A stretch of DNA of 64,000 bases from Pseudacidovorax intermedius (GCF_003350475.1 NZ_QQAV01000003.1:212063-276062), one strand, 5' to 3'; shown: positions 25,274 to 33,334, counted from the first letter of the stretch. Made by a program: numbers and translations. Notes: generated by a model from the sequence alone, not told the origin.

Positions 25274-26604
25274 GTGCCCCGCCCATCGCCCCTCGCATCG
25301 CCATCGTCGGCGCCGGCCCCAGCGGCTTCTACACCGCCGAGGCGCTGCTGCGCGCCGGCACCCCCGGCCTGCAGGTGGACCTGATCGAGCGCCTGCCCGT
25401 GCCGCACGGCCTGGTGCGCTACGGCGTGGCGCCCGACCATCCCAAGCTCAAGCAGGTGAGCGCCGTGTTCGAGCGCATCGCCGCCATGCCGGGCCTGCGC
25501 TTCGTCGGCGGCGTGGCGCTGGGCCAGGATGTGAAGCTGGAAGACCTGCGCCGCAGCTACCACGCGGTGGTGCTGGCCACCGGCGCCGCGCAGAGCCGGC
25601 GCCTTGGCATACCCGGCGAGGACCTGCCCGGCTGCCATGCGGCCGGCGACTTCGTCGGCTGGTACAACGGCCACCCCGACCAGCGCGACTGCCACTTCCA
25701 CCTCTCGGCGGAACGGGCGGTGGTGGTGGGGAACGGCAACGTGGCGCTGGACGTCGCGCGCATCCTGCTGCGGCCGGTGGACGAACTGCGCCGCACCGAC
25801 ATCGCCGCCCATGCGCTCGATGCGCTGGCCGACAGCCGCGTGCGCGAGGTGGTGGTGGTAGGCCGCCGCGGGCCGGCGCAGACGCGCTTCTCGCTCAAGG
25901 AGCTGCACGAGTTCGGCACCCTGGCCGGCTGCGATGCGCTGCTGGACGGCAGCGACTGGACGGCGCACAGCTTCGATCCGCCGCCGAGCGTGGATGCCGA
26001 AGGCCGCGCGGCGATCCAACTGCTGCAAGGCTTTTCGACGCATGCGCCTGCGCAGTCGAGGCGCTGCGTGTTCCGCTTCCATCTGGCACCTGCGGCCATC
26101 AGCGGCCACGGCCGGGTGCAGGCCATGCACTTCGTCCGCCCGCCGGCGGCCCCGGCCGGCGGCGAGCTGACGCTGGATTGCGGCCTGGTCTTCGCCAGCG
26201 TGGGCCGACGCGCGTTGCCGCTGCCCGGTGTGCCCTACGACGCCGGGCGAGGCGTGCATGCCAACGCGCACGGACGCATCACCGACGCCGGCCGCCCGGT
26301 CGCCGGCCTGTATGTCTGCGGCTGGGCCAAGCGAGGGCCGCAGGGCACCATCGGCAGCAACCGCGCTTGCGGCGTGCAGACGGCCGAAGCGGTGCTGGCC
26401 GACCTGCCCCTGCTGCGCGAGCGGCCGGTGTCGACCACCCCCGCCATGCAGGCCGCCTGCGAACGCGCCGTGGACCATGGCGCCTGGCAGCGCATCGATC
26501 GCGCGGAACTGGCCCGCGGCACCGCCGTGGGCAAGCCGCGCGAGAAATTCGTCGACGTGGACGCGATGCGGGCCGCCGCCCGCCTGGAGGCCGCCGCATG
26601 CTGA
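25270..26604 (+). CDS. FAD-dependent ferredoxin-NADP reductase, adrenodoxin-reductase/FprA type
   Basis: 444 residues. FAD motif IVGAGPSGFYTAEALL at the N-terminus, then the family-typical PVPHGLVRYGVAPDHPKLK, an NADP motif VVVGNGNVALDVARILL, VVVGRRGPAQTRFS, and the C-terminal GWAKRGPQGTIGSNRACG that closes over FAD. These match adrenodoxin reductase and mycobacterial FprA rather than the plant-type enzymes. It should move electrons between NADPH and the ferredoxin immediately upstream, with which it overlaps (ATGA at 25270-25273). It completes a NADPH-flavoprotein-ferredoxin-molybdoenzyme chain. The gene end overlaps the moaA start by 7 bp. Confidence 0.9.
   Translation: MSAPPIAPRIAIVGAGPSGFYTAEALLRAGTPGLQVDLIERLPVPHGLVRYGVAPDHPKLKQVSAVFERIAAMPGLRFVGGVALGQDVKLEDLRRSYHAVVLATGAAQSRRLGIPGEDLPGCHAAGDFVGWYNGHPDQRDCHFHLSAERAVVVGNGNVALDVARILLRPVDELRRTDIAAHALDALADSRVREVVVVGRRGPAQTRFSLKELHEFGTLAGCDALLDGSDWTAHSFDPPPSVDAEGRAAIQLLQGFSTHAPAQSRRCVFRFHLAPAAISGHGRVQAMHFVRPPAAPAGGELTLDCGLVFASVGRRALPLPGVPYDAGRGVHANAHGRITDAGRPVAGLYVCGWAKRGPQGTIGSNRACGVQTAEAVLADLPLLRERPVSTTPAMQAACERAVDHGAWQRIDRAELARGTAVGKPREKFVDVDAMRAAARLEAAAC
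26586..26590 (+). promoter_or_regulatory. Shine-Dalgarno sequence deciding the moaA start
   Basis: GGAGG lies 7 bases before the ATG at 26598 and 13 bases before the next in-frame ATG at 26604. The spacing favours 26598. It sits inside the end of the flavoprotein gene, consistent with coupled translation. Confidence 0.6.
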
Positions 26605-27626
26605 TGGACACCCGCTGCCGGGGCGCGCTGCCGCCGCTGGTCGACCCCTTCGGCCGCGCGGTGCGCTACCTGCGCCTGTCGGTCACCGACCGCTGCAACC
26701 TGCGCTGCGTCTACTGCATGCCGCAGGACATGCGCTTCGCGCCCAGCCCGGCGCTGCTGTCGCTGGAGGAGCTGGAGCGCGTGGCGCGTGCCTTCATGCG
26801 CCAGGGCGTGCGCAAGCTGCGCATCACGGGCGGCGAGCCGCTGGTGCGCCGCGGCATCCTCTCGCTGTTCGAGGGCCTGTCCGATGGCCTGCGGGACGGC
26901 TCGCTGGACGAGCTGACGCTCACCACCAACGGCACCCGCCTGCCGCAGCTGGCGCAAGGGCTGGCCGCTGCCGGCGTGCGCCGCATCAACATCTCGCTCG
27001 ACACGCTCGATGCCGATCGCTTTGCGCAGCTCACGCGCGGCGGCTCGCTGCAGGCCGTGCTGGACGGCATCGACGCCGCGCTGGACGCGGGCTTGGCCGT
27101 CAAGCTCAATGCCGTCGCGCTGCGCGGCAGCACCGAGCACGAGATCCATGACCTGATCGCCTTCGCGCATGGCCGGGGCATGGCGCTGACGCTGATCGAG
27201 ACCATGCCGCTGGGCGACACCGGCATGGACCGGGCCGACGGCTTCCTGAGCCTGGCGGCGCTGCGCCGGCAGATCGCGCAGCGCTGGACGCTTGCCGACG
27301 TGGCCGAACGCAGCGGCGGCCCGGCCCGCTATGCGCGCGTGGCGCAGACCGGCGGCCTGCTGGGCTTCATCACACCGCTCACGCAGCACTTCTGCGGCGA
27401 CTGCAACCGCGTGCGCGTCACCGCCATGGGCTTGCTCCACACCTGCCTGGGCCACGAGGACGGCACCGACCTGCGAAGCACGCTGCGTGCCTCGGCAAGC
27501 GACGATGCGCTGCACGCCGCCATCGACGGCGCCATCGCCCGCAAGCCGCAGGGCCACGACTTCCGCATCACCGGGCGCGAACATCCCGTGCGGCTGGTGC
27601 GGCACATGTCGGTGACCGGCGGATAG
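26598..27626 (+). CDS. moaA: GTP 3',8-cyclase MoaA (molybdenum cofactor biosynthesis)
   Basis: 342 residues. A radical-SAM enzyme that makes the first intermediate of molybdopterin from GTP, handing over to MoaC. Seen: the SAM cluster motif CNLRCVYCMP, LRITGGEPLVRRG, and LTTNGTRL. The second cluster motif is CGDCNRVRVTAMGLLHTCL, and the C-terminal Gly-Gly (SVTGG) needed for activity is present. It is translated in overlap with the flavoprotein gene. Having it inside an operon with one molybdoenzyme suggests that cofactor supply is matched to expression of that enzyme. It may be a second moaA copy in the genome; that cannot be seen here. Confidence 0.95.
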   Translation: MLMDTRCRGALPPLVDPFGRAVRYLRLSVTDRCNLRCVYCMPQDMRFAPSPALLSLEELERVARAFMRQGVRKLRITGGEPLVRRGILSLFEGLSDGLRDGSLDELTLTTNGTRLPQLAQGLAAAGVRRINISLDTLDADRFAQLTRGGSLQAVLDGIDAALDAGLAVKLNAVALRGSTEHEIHDLIAFAHGRGMALTLIETMPLGDTGMDRADGFLSLAALRRQIAQRWTLADVAERSGGPARYARVAQTGGLLGFITPLTQHFCGDCNRVRVTAMGLLHTCLGHEDGTDLRSTLRASASDDALHAAIDGAIARKPQGHDFRITGREHPVRLVRHMSVTGG

Positions 27627-27685
27627 GCCGCGCGGGGCAGGGTCGAAGGCGGGCGCGCTAGCATCGCCGCCTTCGTACCCACCCC

Positions 27686-28762
27686 ATGCATCTCCACGAC
27701 CTGCGCCTTCGCCTGCGCGCCGCCGGCGCGGGCCCCAGCCACGAGCACCGCATCCTGCGCACCTGGTCGCAGGCGCTGCCGCGCGATGGCGGCAAGCGAC
27801 CGACCGCCAACTACTTTCCCGCCGGCCTGCTGGCCGAACTGCCCGCCATCGATGCCGAGCTGGCGGCGCTGGCGCGCGTGCAGACGGTGCACCCCGGTGA
27901 GGACGGCTCCGAGCGCCTGCTGGTGGGCCTGGCCGATGGCCAGACGGTGGAAAGCGTGCTGCTGCCGCGCGGCGGCGTGTGCGTCTCGTCGCAGGTCGGC
28001 TGCGCGGTGGGCTGCCAGTTCTGCATGACGGGCCAGGCCGGCCTGCTGCGCCAGGTGCGCAGCGCCGAGATCGTGGCCCAGGTGGCCCTGGCGCGGGCCC
28101 GGCGACCGGTGAGCCGCGTGGTGTTCATGGGCATGGGCGAGCCCTCGCACAATCTCGACGGCGTGCTGGAGGCCATCGACTTCCTGGGCACCGTGGGCAA
28201 CGTCGGCCACAAGAACCTGGTCTTCTCGACCGTGGGCGATCCGCGTGCCTTCGAGCGGCTGCACCGGCAGACGGTGCGGCCGGCGCTGGCCCTGTCGCTG
28301 CACACCACCGATGCCGCGCTGCGCCGCCGTCTGCTGCCGCGCGCGCCCGACCTCACGCCCGAGCAACTGGTGGACGCGGCCGATGCGTACGCCCGCGCCA
28401 GCGGCTACCCGGTGCAGTACCAGTGGACGTTGCTGGAAGGCATCAACGACCGGTCCGAGGACATCGAGGGCCTGGTACGACTGCTGCGCGGCCGCTGGGG
28501 CGTGCTCAACCTGATCCCCTTCAACAGCGTGGAAGGCAGCGGCTTCGCCCGGCCCACGCTGGAGCGCTGCGAGCGCATGGCGCGCACGCTGCACGAGCGC
28601 GGCATCCTGACCAAGCTGCGACATTCCGCGGGGCAGGATGTGGATGGCGGCTGTGGGCAGTTGCGGGCGCGGGCGCTGGGTGGTGCTACGCAGCCGCTGC
28701 GGCGGGCGCCTCGACCAGCGCCAGCACCCGAAGCGGACTGCCCGAGCCTTCCTCGATCTTGA
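27686..28762 (+). CDS. RlmN/Cfr-family radical SAM RNA methyltransferase
   Basis: 358 residues. SAM motif Cys106, Cys110, Cys113 (CAVGCQFC), preceded by the family Cys99 in VCVSSQVGC. The C-terminal methyl-carrying Cys sits in DVDGGCGQL, so all catalytic cysteines known from E. coli RlmN are kept. RlmN methylates C2 of A2503 in 23S rRNA and A37 of some tRNAs. The sequence is more divergent than housekeeping RlmN and could be a paralogue. The last 25 or so residues run over the 3' end of the opposite-strand cyclase gene (77-bp overlap, 28686-28762). A 9-bp hairpin (27644-27652 with 27667-27675) and a -10-like TAGCAT (27659-27664) lie upstream. Confidence 0.88.
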   Translation: MHLHDLRLRLRAAGAGPSHEHRILRTWSQALPRDGGKRPTANYFPAGLLAELPAIDAELAALARVQTVHPGEDGSERLLVGLADGQTVESVLLPRGGVCVSSQVGCAVGCQFCMTGQAGLLRQVRSAEIVAQVALARARRPVSRVVFMGMGEPSHNLDGVLEAIDFLGTVGNVGHKNLVFSTVGDPRAFERLHRQTVRPALALSLHTTDAALRRRLLPRAPDLTPEQLVDAADAYARASGYPVQYQWTLLEGINDRSEDIEGLVRLLRGRWGVLNLIPFNSVEGSGFARPTLERCERMARTLHERGILTKLRHSAGQDVDGGCGQLRARALGGATQPLRRAPRPAPAPEADCPSLPRS

Positions 28763-29483
28763 GCGGCGCCGCGATGATCAGCGCGCCGGTGGGCGGCAGC
28801 TGGTCGAGGTTGCGCAGGCATTGCAGGCCGTAGCGGTTGGCGCCGTGCATCAGCGTGTGGCACGGGTAGGCCAGCGGCCAGGCATAGGACTGGCCGGCGT
28901 CGGTGTTGATGGTCTCCACGCCGAAGCCGTGCACCTCGCGCTCGCGGATCAGCCATTCCACCGCCGCCTGCGTGGGGCCGGGCGTGTGCGCGCCGTCCTC
29001 ACGCATGTTGACGAAGGCGGCCGGGTCCGCCAGACGCTTCGACCAGTCGGTGCGCAGCAGCACCCAGGCGCCCTTCGGAATGCGGCCGTGCGCCGACTCC
29101 CATTCCTGCAGGAACTCCACCGTCAGCAGCCAGTCGTCGTTCTCGGCCACCTGCGCGCTGGCGTCGACCACTACGGCGGGCGCGATGAACTGCTCGGGTG
29201 CGATGGTGTCGACGGTGTTGCCCGCATGGTCGCGGCCGCTCACCCAGTGGGCGGGCGCGTCGAAATGCGTGCCCGTGTGTTCGCCGCAGGAGAAGTTGTT
29301 CCAGTACCAGCCCGGGCCGGCTTCGTCGTAGCGCGAGATGCGTTCCTTCTTGAAGGCCGCCACCTGGCCGAACTGGGGCGGCAGCTGAAGCGGCGGAAAG
29401 TCTTCGCTCAGCGTGTGGGTGAGGTCGATGGTGCGGATGGTCTGCGCGCGCATCGCCGCGGCAAGCTGGGTCAGTAGGCTCAT
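28686..29483 (-). CDS. cyclase family protein (kynurenine formamidase-like metal hydrolase)
   Basis: 265 residues of the PF04199 cyclase family. The signature HTGTHFDAPAHW, with His, His and Asp metal ligands, is intact. An N-terminal IDLTHTLSEDFP and a C-terminal segment with CHTLMHGANRYGLQCL also fit. Characterised relatives hydrolyse N-formylkynurenine or isatin, or cyclise polyketides, using Zn or Mn. The next genes upstream are RidA, a Bug receptor and a class V aminotransferase (the kynureninase superfamily). A tryptophan-like or other nitrogenous aromatic substrate is possible but unproven. It is the last gene of the operon, 27 bp after the RidA gene. Confidence 0.87.
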   Translation of the reverse strand: MSLLTQLAAAMRAQTIRTIDLTHTLSEDFPPLQLPPQFGQVAAFKKERISRYDEAGPGWYWNNFSCGEHTGTHFDAPAHWVSGRDHAGNTVDTIAPEQFIAPAVVVDASAQVAENDDWLLTVEFLQEWESAHGRIPKGAWVLLRTDWSKRLADPAAFVNMREDGAHTPGPTQAAVEWLIREREVHGFGVETINTDAGQSYAWPLAYPCHTLMHGANRYGLQCLRNLDQLPPTGALIIAAPLKIEEGSGSPLRVLALVEAPAAAAA

Positions 29484-29510
29484 CGGTGGTCCTGGTTGGA
29501 ATGGAGAAGG

Positions 29511-29897
29511 TCAGGCGTTGCGTCGGGCGGTCACTTCGATCTCAACCCGTGCGCCCTCCACGGCCAGCGGGCTGCACACGGTGGTGTTGGCCGGGCGGTT
29601 GTCGCCCAGGCGCCGCCGCAGCGCCTGGCTGACGGCCACCACATCGCCGCGGTCGGGCACGTAGACGCGCACGCGCACCACGTCATCGAAGCCGGCGCCC
29701 GCCTCGGCAAGCGCGCTGCCGATGGTGTCGAGCGCCAGTTCGGCCTGGGCTTCGGCGCCCTCGGGAAAGCGGCCCGTGCGGAAGTCCTGCCCCACGGTGC
29801 CGGAGACGAAGACCCAGCGGCCATCGACCACCGCCCGTGCGTAGCCGGCCAGTTCTTCCCAGCGCGAGCCGCTCTGGATGAAGCGGCGGCCGTTCAT
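29511..29897 (-). CDS. RidA family protein (enamine/imine deaminase family)
   Basis: 128 residues, the usual size for YjgF/YER057c/UK114 proteins. Seen: RAVVDGRWVFVSGTVGQD near the N-terminus, QAELALDTIGSALAEAGAGFDDVVRVRVYVPD in the middle, and the conserved Arg in VRVRVYV. Proteins of this family hydrolyse reactive 2-aminoacrylate-type enamines or related catabolic intermediates. Its start overlaps the stop of the Bug gene (ATGA, 29894-29897), which places it firmly in the operon. It may deaminate an intermediate made by the class V aminotransferase-like enzyme. Confidence 0.88.
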   Translation of the reverse strand: MNGRRFIQSGSRWEELAGYARAVVDGRWVFVSGTVGQDFRTGRFPEGAEAQAELALDTIGSALAEAGAGFDDVVRVRVYVPDRGDVVAVSQALRRRLGDNRPANTTVCSPLAVEGARVEIEVTARRNA

Positions 29898-30880
29898 GTC
29901 GCCTTGAAGCCGGAATCGCGGATCACCTTGCCCCAGGTGGCGTTGGCATCGACCACCCAGCGCCCCACCTCGGCGGAGGACGCGGGCGTGACCTCGTTGC
30001 CCATCTTGGCCAGTCGCTCCTGCAGGTCCGGTTGCGCCAGCACGGTGCGCACGGCACGCTCGAAGGGCTCGACCACCTCGGGCGGCACGCCCTTGGGGCC
30101 GAAGAAGGCGAGCCAGGGGTTCTTGTCGATGCCCGCAAAGCCCAGCTCGCGGAAGGTGGGAATGTCCGGTGCGGTGCGGCTGCGCGTCTCGCCCGAGCTG
30201 GCCAGGATGCGCACCTTGCCGGCCCGGTGGTGCTCGATCAACTCGGTCATCGAGGCGATGCCGATCGGGATCTGGCCGGCGAGCAGGTCCTGCACCATCG
30301 GCGCGCCGCCCTTGTAGGGCACGGAGTTCAGCGGCACGCCGAAGGACTGGCCGATCACATGACCGATGAACTGCGGCACGCTGCCCGCGGCCGGGATGCC
30401 GTAGTTGGCCTCGGTGGGCCGGGCCTTGACCCAACTGCCGAGTTCGGCCATCGAGGTGACCCCCGTGGCCGCGCTCACCGCCAGCACGTTGTAGTAGCTG
30501 GCCACGCCGGCCAGCGGCGTGAAGTCGCGCACGGCGTCATAGCCTGCCGCCGCAATCGTGAGCGGCACGATGACCTGCGTGTGATCGATGGACAGCATGA
30601 TGGTCGAGCCGTCGGGCGCTGCGGCCTTCAGCGCCTGCGCCGCGATCTGGCCGCCGGCGCCGGGCTTGTTGTCGATGACGAAGACCTGCCCGTTCATGGC
30701 CTTGCCCAGGCGGTCGACGATGGCGCGGGCCACCACGTCGGTGGCGCCTCCCGGCGGAAAGCCCACCAGCACGCGCACCGGGCCGCTGTAGGGCTTGGCG
30801 CCCGCGGCAAGCGGCAATGACGAAAGCGCGGGCAGCGCGCAGGCGGCGGGAAAGAGGCGGCTGAACTGGCGTCGGTTCAT
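29894..30880 (-). CDS. Bug-type periplasmic binding protein
   Basis: 328 residues from MNRRQFSRLFPAACALPAL, a Tat-like signal peptide. Bug motifs: PVRVLVGFPPGGATDVVARAI, FVIDNKPGAGGQIAAQ and YGIPAAGSVPQFIGH. A solute-binding protein for a carboxylate or related acid in the periplasm. The operon has no membrane transport subunits. An in-frame ATG at 30931 would add residues, but the Tat leader marks 30880 as the start. A 40-bp gap separates it from the preceding small unknown gene. Confidence 0.88.
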   Translation of the reverse strand: MNRRQFSRLFPAACALPALSSLPLAAGAKPYSGPVRVLVGFPPGGATDVVARAIVDRLGKAMNGQVFVIDNKPGAGGQIAAQALKAAAPDGSTIMLSIDHTQVIVPLTIAAAGYDAVRDFTPLAGVASYYNVLAVSAATGVTSMAELGSWVKARPTEANYGIPAAGSVPQFIGHVIGQSFGVPLNSVPYKGGAPMVQDLLAGQIPIGIASMTELIEHHRAGKVRILASSGETRSRTAPDIPTFRELGFAGIDKNPWLAFFGPKGVPPEVVEPFERAVRTVLAQPDLQERLAKMGNEVTPASSAEVGRWVVDANATWGKVIRDSGFKAT

Positions 30881-30920
30881 GGCAGGGGTCCTCGGTTCAT
30901 GGCGTCGTGGAAAAGAAGGC

Positions 30921-31352
30921 TCATCGGGCAAGCAGCGACTGGATCAGCAGCACTTCCACCTCGTGGCATCGCACCAGGCGCAGCCAGCGTGCGTCGTCCA
31001 TGTCGGGCGTGCGGGCCGCATGCAGGCTGATGCGGCAGCCGGGGGTCGTCGTGTCGGGCAGGGGTGCGGACTCGACCGTGGCGTGGATGCGCGGCGCAAG
31101 CGCGTCGGGCGCGCTGCCGACGTGATAGGTGACCCGGCCGCGCGCCGCGTCGAGCACCGGCCGCACAAAGCCTTCGGAACCGTCGAACAGCGAATGGCCC
31201 TGCACCACGCCATCGCCGGCGTCGCGGGTCTGCCAGCAGCCCAGCGCCCAGCGGCCGAGTTCCAGGCCGTCGGCCAGGAAGGCCAGCGCGCGGTCGGCGG
31301 GCGCGGCGCACAGCACCGACGCGCAATGGATGGAAGCGGGAATGGCATCCAT
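30921..31352 (-). CDS. uncharacterised 143-residue protein, weakly SRPBCC-like
   Basis: I do not recognise this protein with certainty. It has alternating hydrophobic and charged residues and reads like a small one-domain alpha/beta fold: an opening SVLCAAPADRALAFLADG, a run of predicted strands (GRVTYHVGSAP, RIHATVES, CRISLHAARTP) and a C-terminal amphipathic helix (CHEVEVLLIQSLLA). The order of helix, strands and long C-terminal helix resembles the START/SRPBCC (polyketide cyclase-like) domain, but key motifs cannot be checked by eye. It lies between the aminotransferase (11 bp upstream) and the Bug gene, so it is probably a real operon member. Confidence 0.6.
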   Translation of the reverse strand: MDAIPASIHCASVLCAAPADRALAFLADGLELGRWALGCWQTRDAGDGVVQGHSLFDGSEGFVRPVLDAARGRVTYHVGSAPDALAPRIHATVESAPLPDTTTPGCRISLHAARTPDMDDARWLRLVRCHEVEVLLIQSLLAR

Positions 31353-31363
31353 GGCGATGTCGG

Positions 31364-32503
31364 TCAGCGCGTCAGCCGCGCCAGCTCACGCAGCGCGCCG
31401 ACCACGTCTTCGGCCGTGTTGTAGAAGTGCGGCGCGATGCGGATCACGTCGTTGCGCGCCGACACCACAAAGCCGGCGGCCAGCATCCGCGCCTCCACCT
31501 CGGCGGCGTTGCGCACGCGGATCGCGGTGTTGGCCCCCTTGGCCCCGGGGACCGTGGGGCTCACCACCTCGAGTCCGAGACGGGGCGCCTCTTCCAGCGC
31601 CACGGCCGAGAGCAGGCCCAGCCATTCTTCGATGGCCGGCACGCCGATCTCGTTGAGCAGGCCGATGCTGGCGCGCGCCACGCTCGCACACATCATGGGG
31701 GGCGTGCCGGTGTTGAAGCGTTGCGCACTCGCGGCAAAGTCCAGCCGGGCGGGATCGAAGGCAAAGGGATTCACCCGGCCGAACCAGCCGGTGACGGCCG
31801 GCTCCAGCTGGCGAGCCAGTTCGGGCCGGACGTAGAGAAAGGCGATGCCCGGAATGCCCAGCAGGTACTTCTGGGCGCCGGCGGCGAGCATGTCGACGCC
31901 CTGGGCCCGCACGTCGATGGTCCGCGAACCGGCCGACTGGTAGGCATCGACGAACTGCAGCGCGCCCTGCGCGCGCGCGGCGGCGCCCGTGGCGGCGATG
32001 TCCACGAGCTGCCCGTCGTAGAAGCAGGCCTGCGACACCGAAACCAGCGCGGTGGACGCGTCGATGGCCTGAACGAGCCGGGCCGTGGTGTCGCTCGCGC
32101 CGGGTCGGGCCTGCACGAAACGCACCTGGGCGCCGCGCCGCGACTGCTGCGCCAGCCACACGTGGCAGACCGAAGGAAAGTCCAGGCTGCCGGTGACGAT
32201 GCCGTCGCGCCCGTCGTCGAAGCGCAGTGCCGAGGCGATGCTGGACGCGGCATCGGACACGCTGCCGAGCACCGCCACATCGTCGGCATCGGCATGGATC
32301 ATGCGAGCGAACTCGGCACGCGCCAGCGCCACCTGCTCCATCCAGTAGCCCCAGTCGGCGCCACGTGTGGTCCACACCGCCAGGTAGTCGTCGATGGCCT
32401 GCCTGACCGGCAGGCTCATCGCACTCTGCGAGCAGCTCGACAACTGGACGGTGTTCTCCAGGATGGGGAAAAGCTTTCGGTATGAAGAAAATGGATGAGT
32501 CAT
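31364..32503 (-). CDS. class V aminotransferase fold enzyme (PLP-dependent)
   Basis: 379 residues from MTHPFSSYRKLFP. The PLP lysine is in AAGAQKYLLGIPG; the Asp that contacts the pyridine nitrogen is in LQFVDAYQSAG. The layout matches the kynureninase/isopenicillin-epimerase/cysteine desulfurase branch of fold-type I enzymes. The opening segment LENTVQLSSCSQSAM is typical of uncharacterised class V members. The substrate is not evident. First gene of the minus-strand operon, starting only 26 bp from the divergent Crp/Fnr regulator. Confidence 0.85.
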   Translation of the reverse strand: MTHPFSSYRKLFPILENTVQLSSCSQSAMSLPVRQAIDDYLAVWTTRGADWGYWMEQVALARAEFARMIHADADDVAVLGSVSDAASSIASALRFDDGRDGIVTGSLDFPSVCHVWLAQQSRRGAQVRFVQARPGASDTTARLVQAIDASTALVSVSQACFYDGQLVDIAATGAAARAQGALQFVDAYQSAGSRTIDVRAQGVDMLAAGAQKYLLGIPGIAFLYVRPELARQLEPAVTGWFGRVNPFAFDPARLDFAASAQRFNTGTPPMMCASVARASIGLLNEIGVPAIEEWLGLLSAVALEEAPRLGLEVVSPTVPGAKGANTAIRVRNAAEVEARMLAAGFVVSARNDVIRIAPHFYNTAEDVVGALRELARLTR

Positions 32504-32517
32504 GACGCTGTTGTTGT

Positions 32518-32522
32518 GGAGG
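32518..32522 (+). promoter_or_regulatory. Shine-Dalgarno sequence supporting a GTG start for the Crp/Fnr gene
   Basis: GGAGG ends 7 bases before the GTG at 32530. The alternative ATG at 32542 would be 19 bases away, so GTG is favoured. The site lies in the 26-bp gap between divergent start codons. Confidence 0.55.
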
Positions 32523-32529
32523 CCTTGGG

Positions 32530-33237
32530 GTGCTTGAAGCGATGAATCCGCACGCCGGCGCGGCGGCTTCGCCCTCGGCCTGGATCGAGGTGCCGCAGTT
32601 CGACTGGCAGGCACTGACGGCAGCCGGCGCCCTGCCTGCGGTGGCGTTCCGCAAGGGCCAGACGCTGTTCTCGCAGGGGGATGCCGCCACCCATGTGCAG
32701 CTCATCGAGCAGGGGCGCGTCCGGCTGATGCTGTGGTCCGAATCCGGTCATGAGAAACACCTGGCCATCGTCGGCCGCCACGGCCTGGTGGGCGAGTGCA
32801 GCGCCTTCCTGGACGGCCGGCAGTCGATGACGGCCGTGGCCTCGTGCGACGGCGTGGCACGCCAGATCGAGCGCACGCATCTGCTGCGCTGCATGCAGGC
32901 CGACGCCACCTGTCTGCGGCAGGTGCTGTGGCTCATGGGCACCAAGCTGCGCGTGCTGGCGCAGCAGAACCTGCTGCTGAGCCAGACCAGCGCGGCCGAA
33001 CGCGTCGTGCACCACCTGCTGCAGCTGGCCGACACCTATGGCGAGACGCAGGCCACGGGCATGGCGATCGGCGTCTCCTTCACGCACCAGGAGATGGCCA
33101 ACATCACCGGCCTGAGCCGCGTGATGACCTCGAACGTGATGAGCCAGCTGCAGGGCCAGGGGCTGATCGAGATGGCGAAGTCCCATTGCGTGATCCGCGA
33201 CATGCAGGGGTTGCGGCGACTGGCGCCGAAGCTGTAG
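32530..33237 (+). CDS. Crp/Fnr family transcriptional regulator
   Basis: 235 residues. Cyclic-nucleotide-binding-like beta barrel from about 35 to 130 (FRKGQTLFSQGDAATHVQLIEQGRVRL, GLVGECSAFLDG), then a helical linker and a winged HTH (SFTHQEMANITGLSRVMTSNVMSQLQGQGLIEM). The N-terminus has no Cys cluster of the FNR type, so it is not an oxygen-sensing FNR; a small-molecule or redox effector is possible. Divergent from the cyclase/aminotransferase operon with 26 bp between start codons, so it probably controls that operon and its own synthesis from overlapping promoters. Confidence 0.88.
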   Translation: MLEAMNPHAGAAASPSAWIEVPQFDWQALTAAGALPAVAFRKGQTLFSQGDAATHVQLIEQGRVRLMLWSESGHEKHLAIVGRHGLVGECSAFLDGRQSMTAVASCDGVARQIERTHLLRCMQADATCLRQVLWLMGTKLRVLAQQNLLLSQTSAAERVVHHLLQLADTYGETQATGMAIGVSFTHQEMANITGLSRVMTSNVMSQLQGQGLIEMAKSHCVIRDMQGLRRLAPKL

Positions 33238-33334
33238 ACGCCCGGGGGCGGCGCAGCCAGTCTAGGAACGCGGCTGGGGGGTGTATGTCAACGGCTTTAC
33301 AAGCTTGCATCGCGCAATGCCGACCCCAAAGAGA

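Noticed and set aside
27644-27675. Hairpin CGAAGGCGG/CCGCCTTCG after moaA as a terminator
   Set aside because: The loop is 14 bases and no T-run follows; it overlaps a -10-like TAGCAT for the next gene, so function is unclear.
28686-32503. Calling this a kynurenine pathway operon (kynB, kynU)
   Set aside because: The metal motif fits the cyclase family in general, no kynA is present, and the PLP enzyme lacks an obvious kynureninase match by eye.
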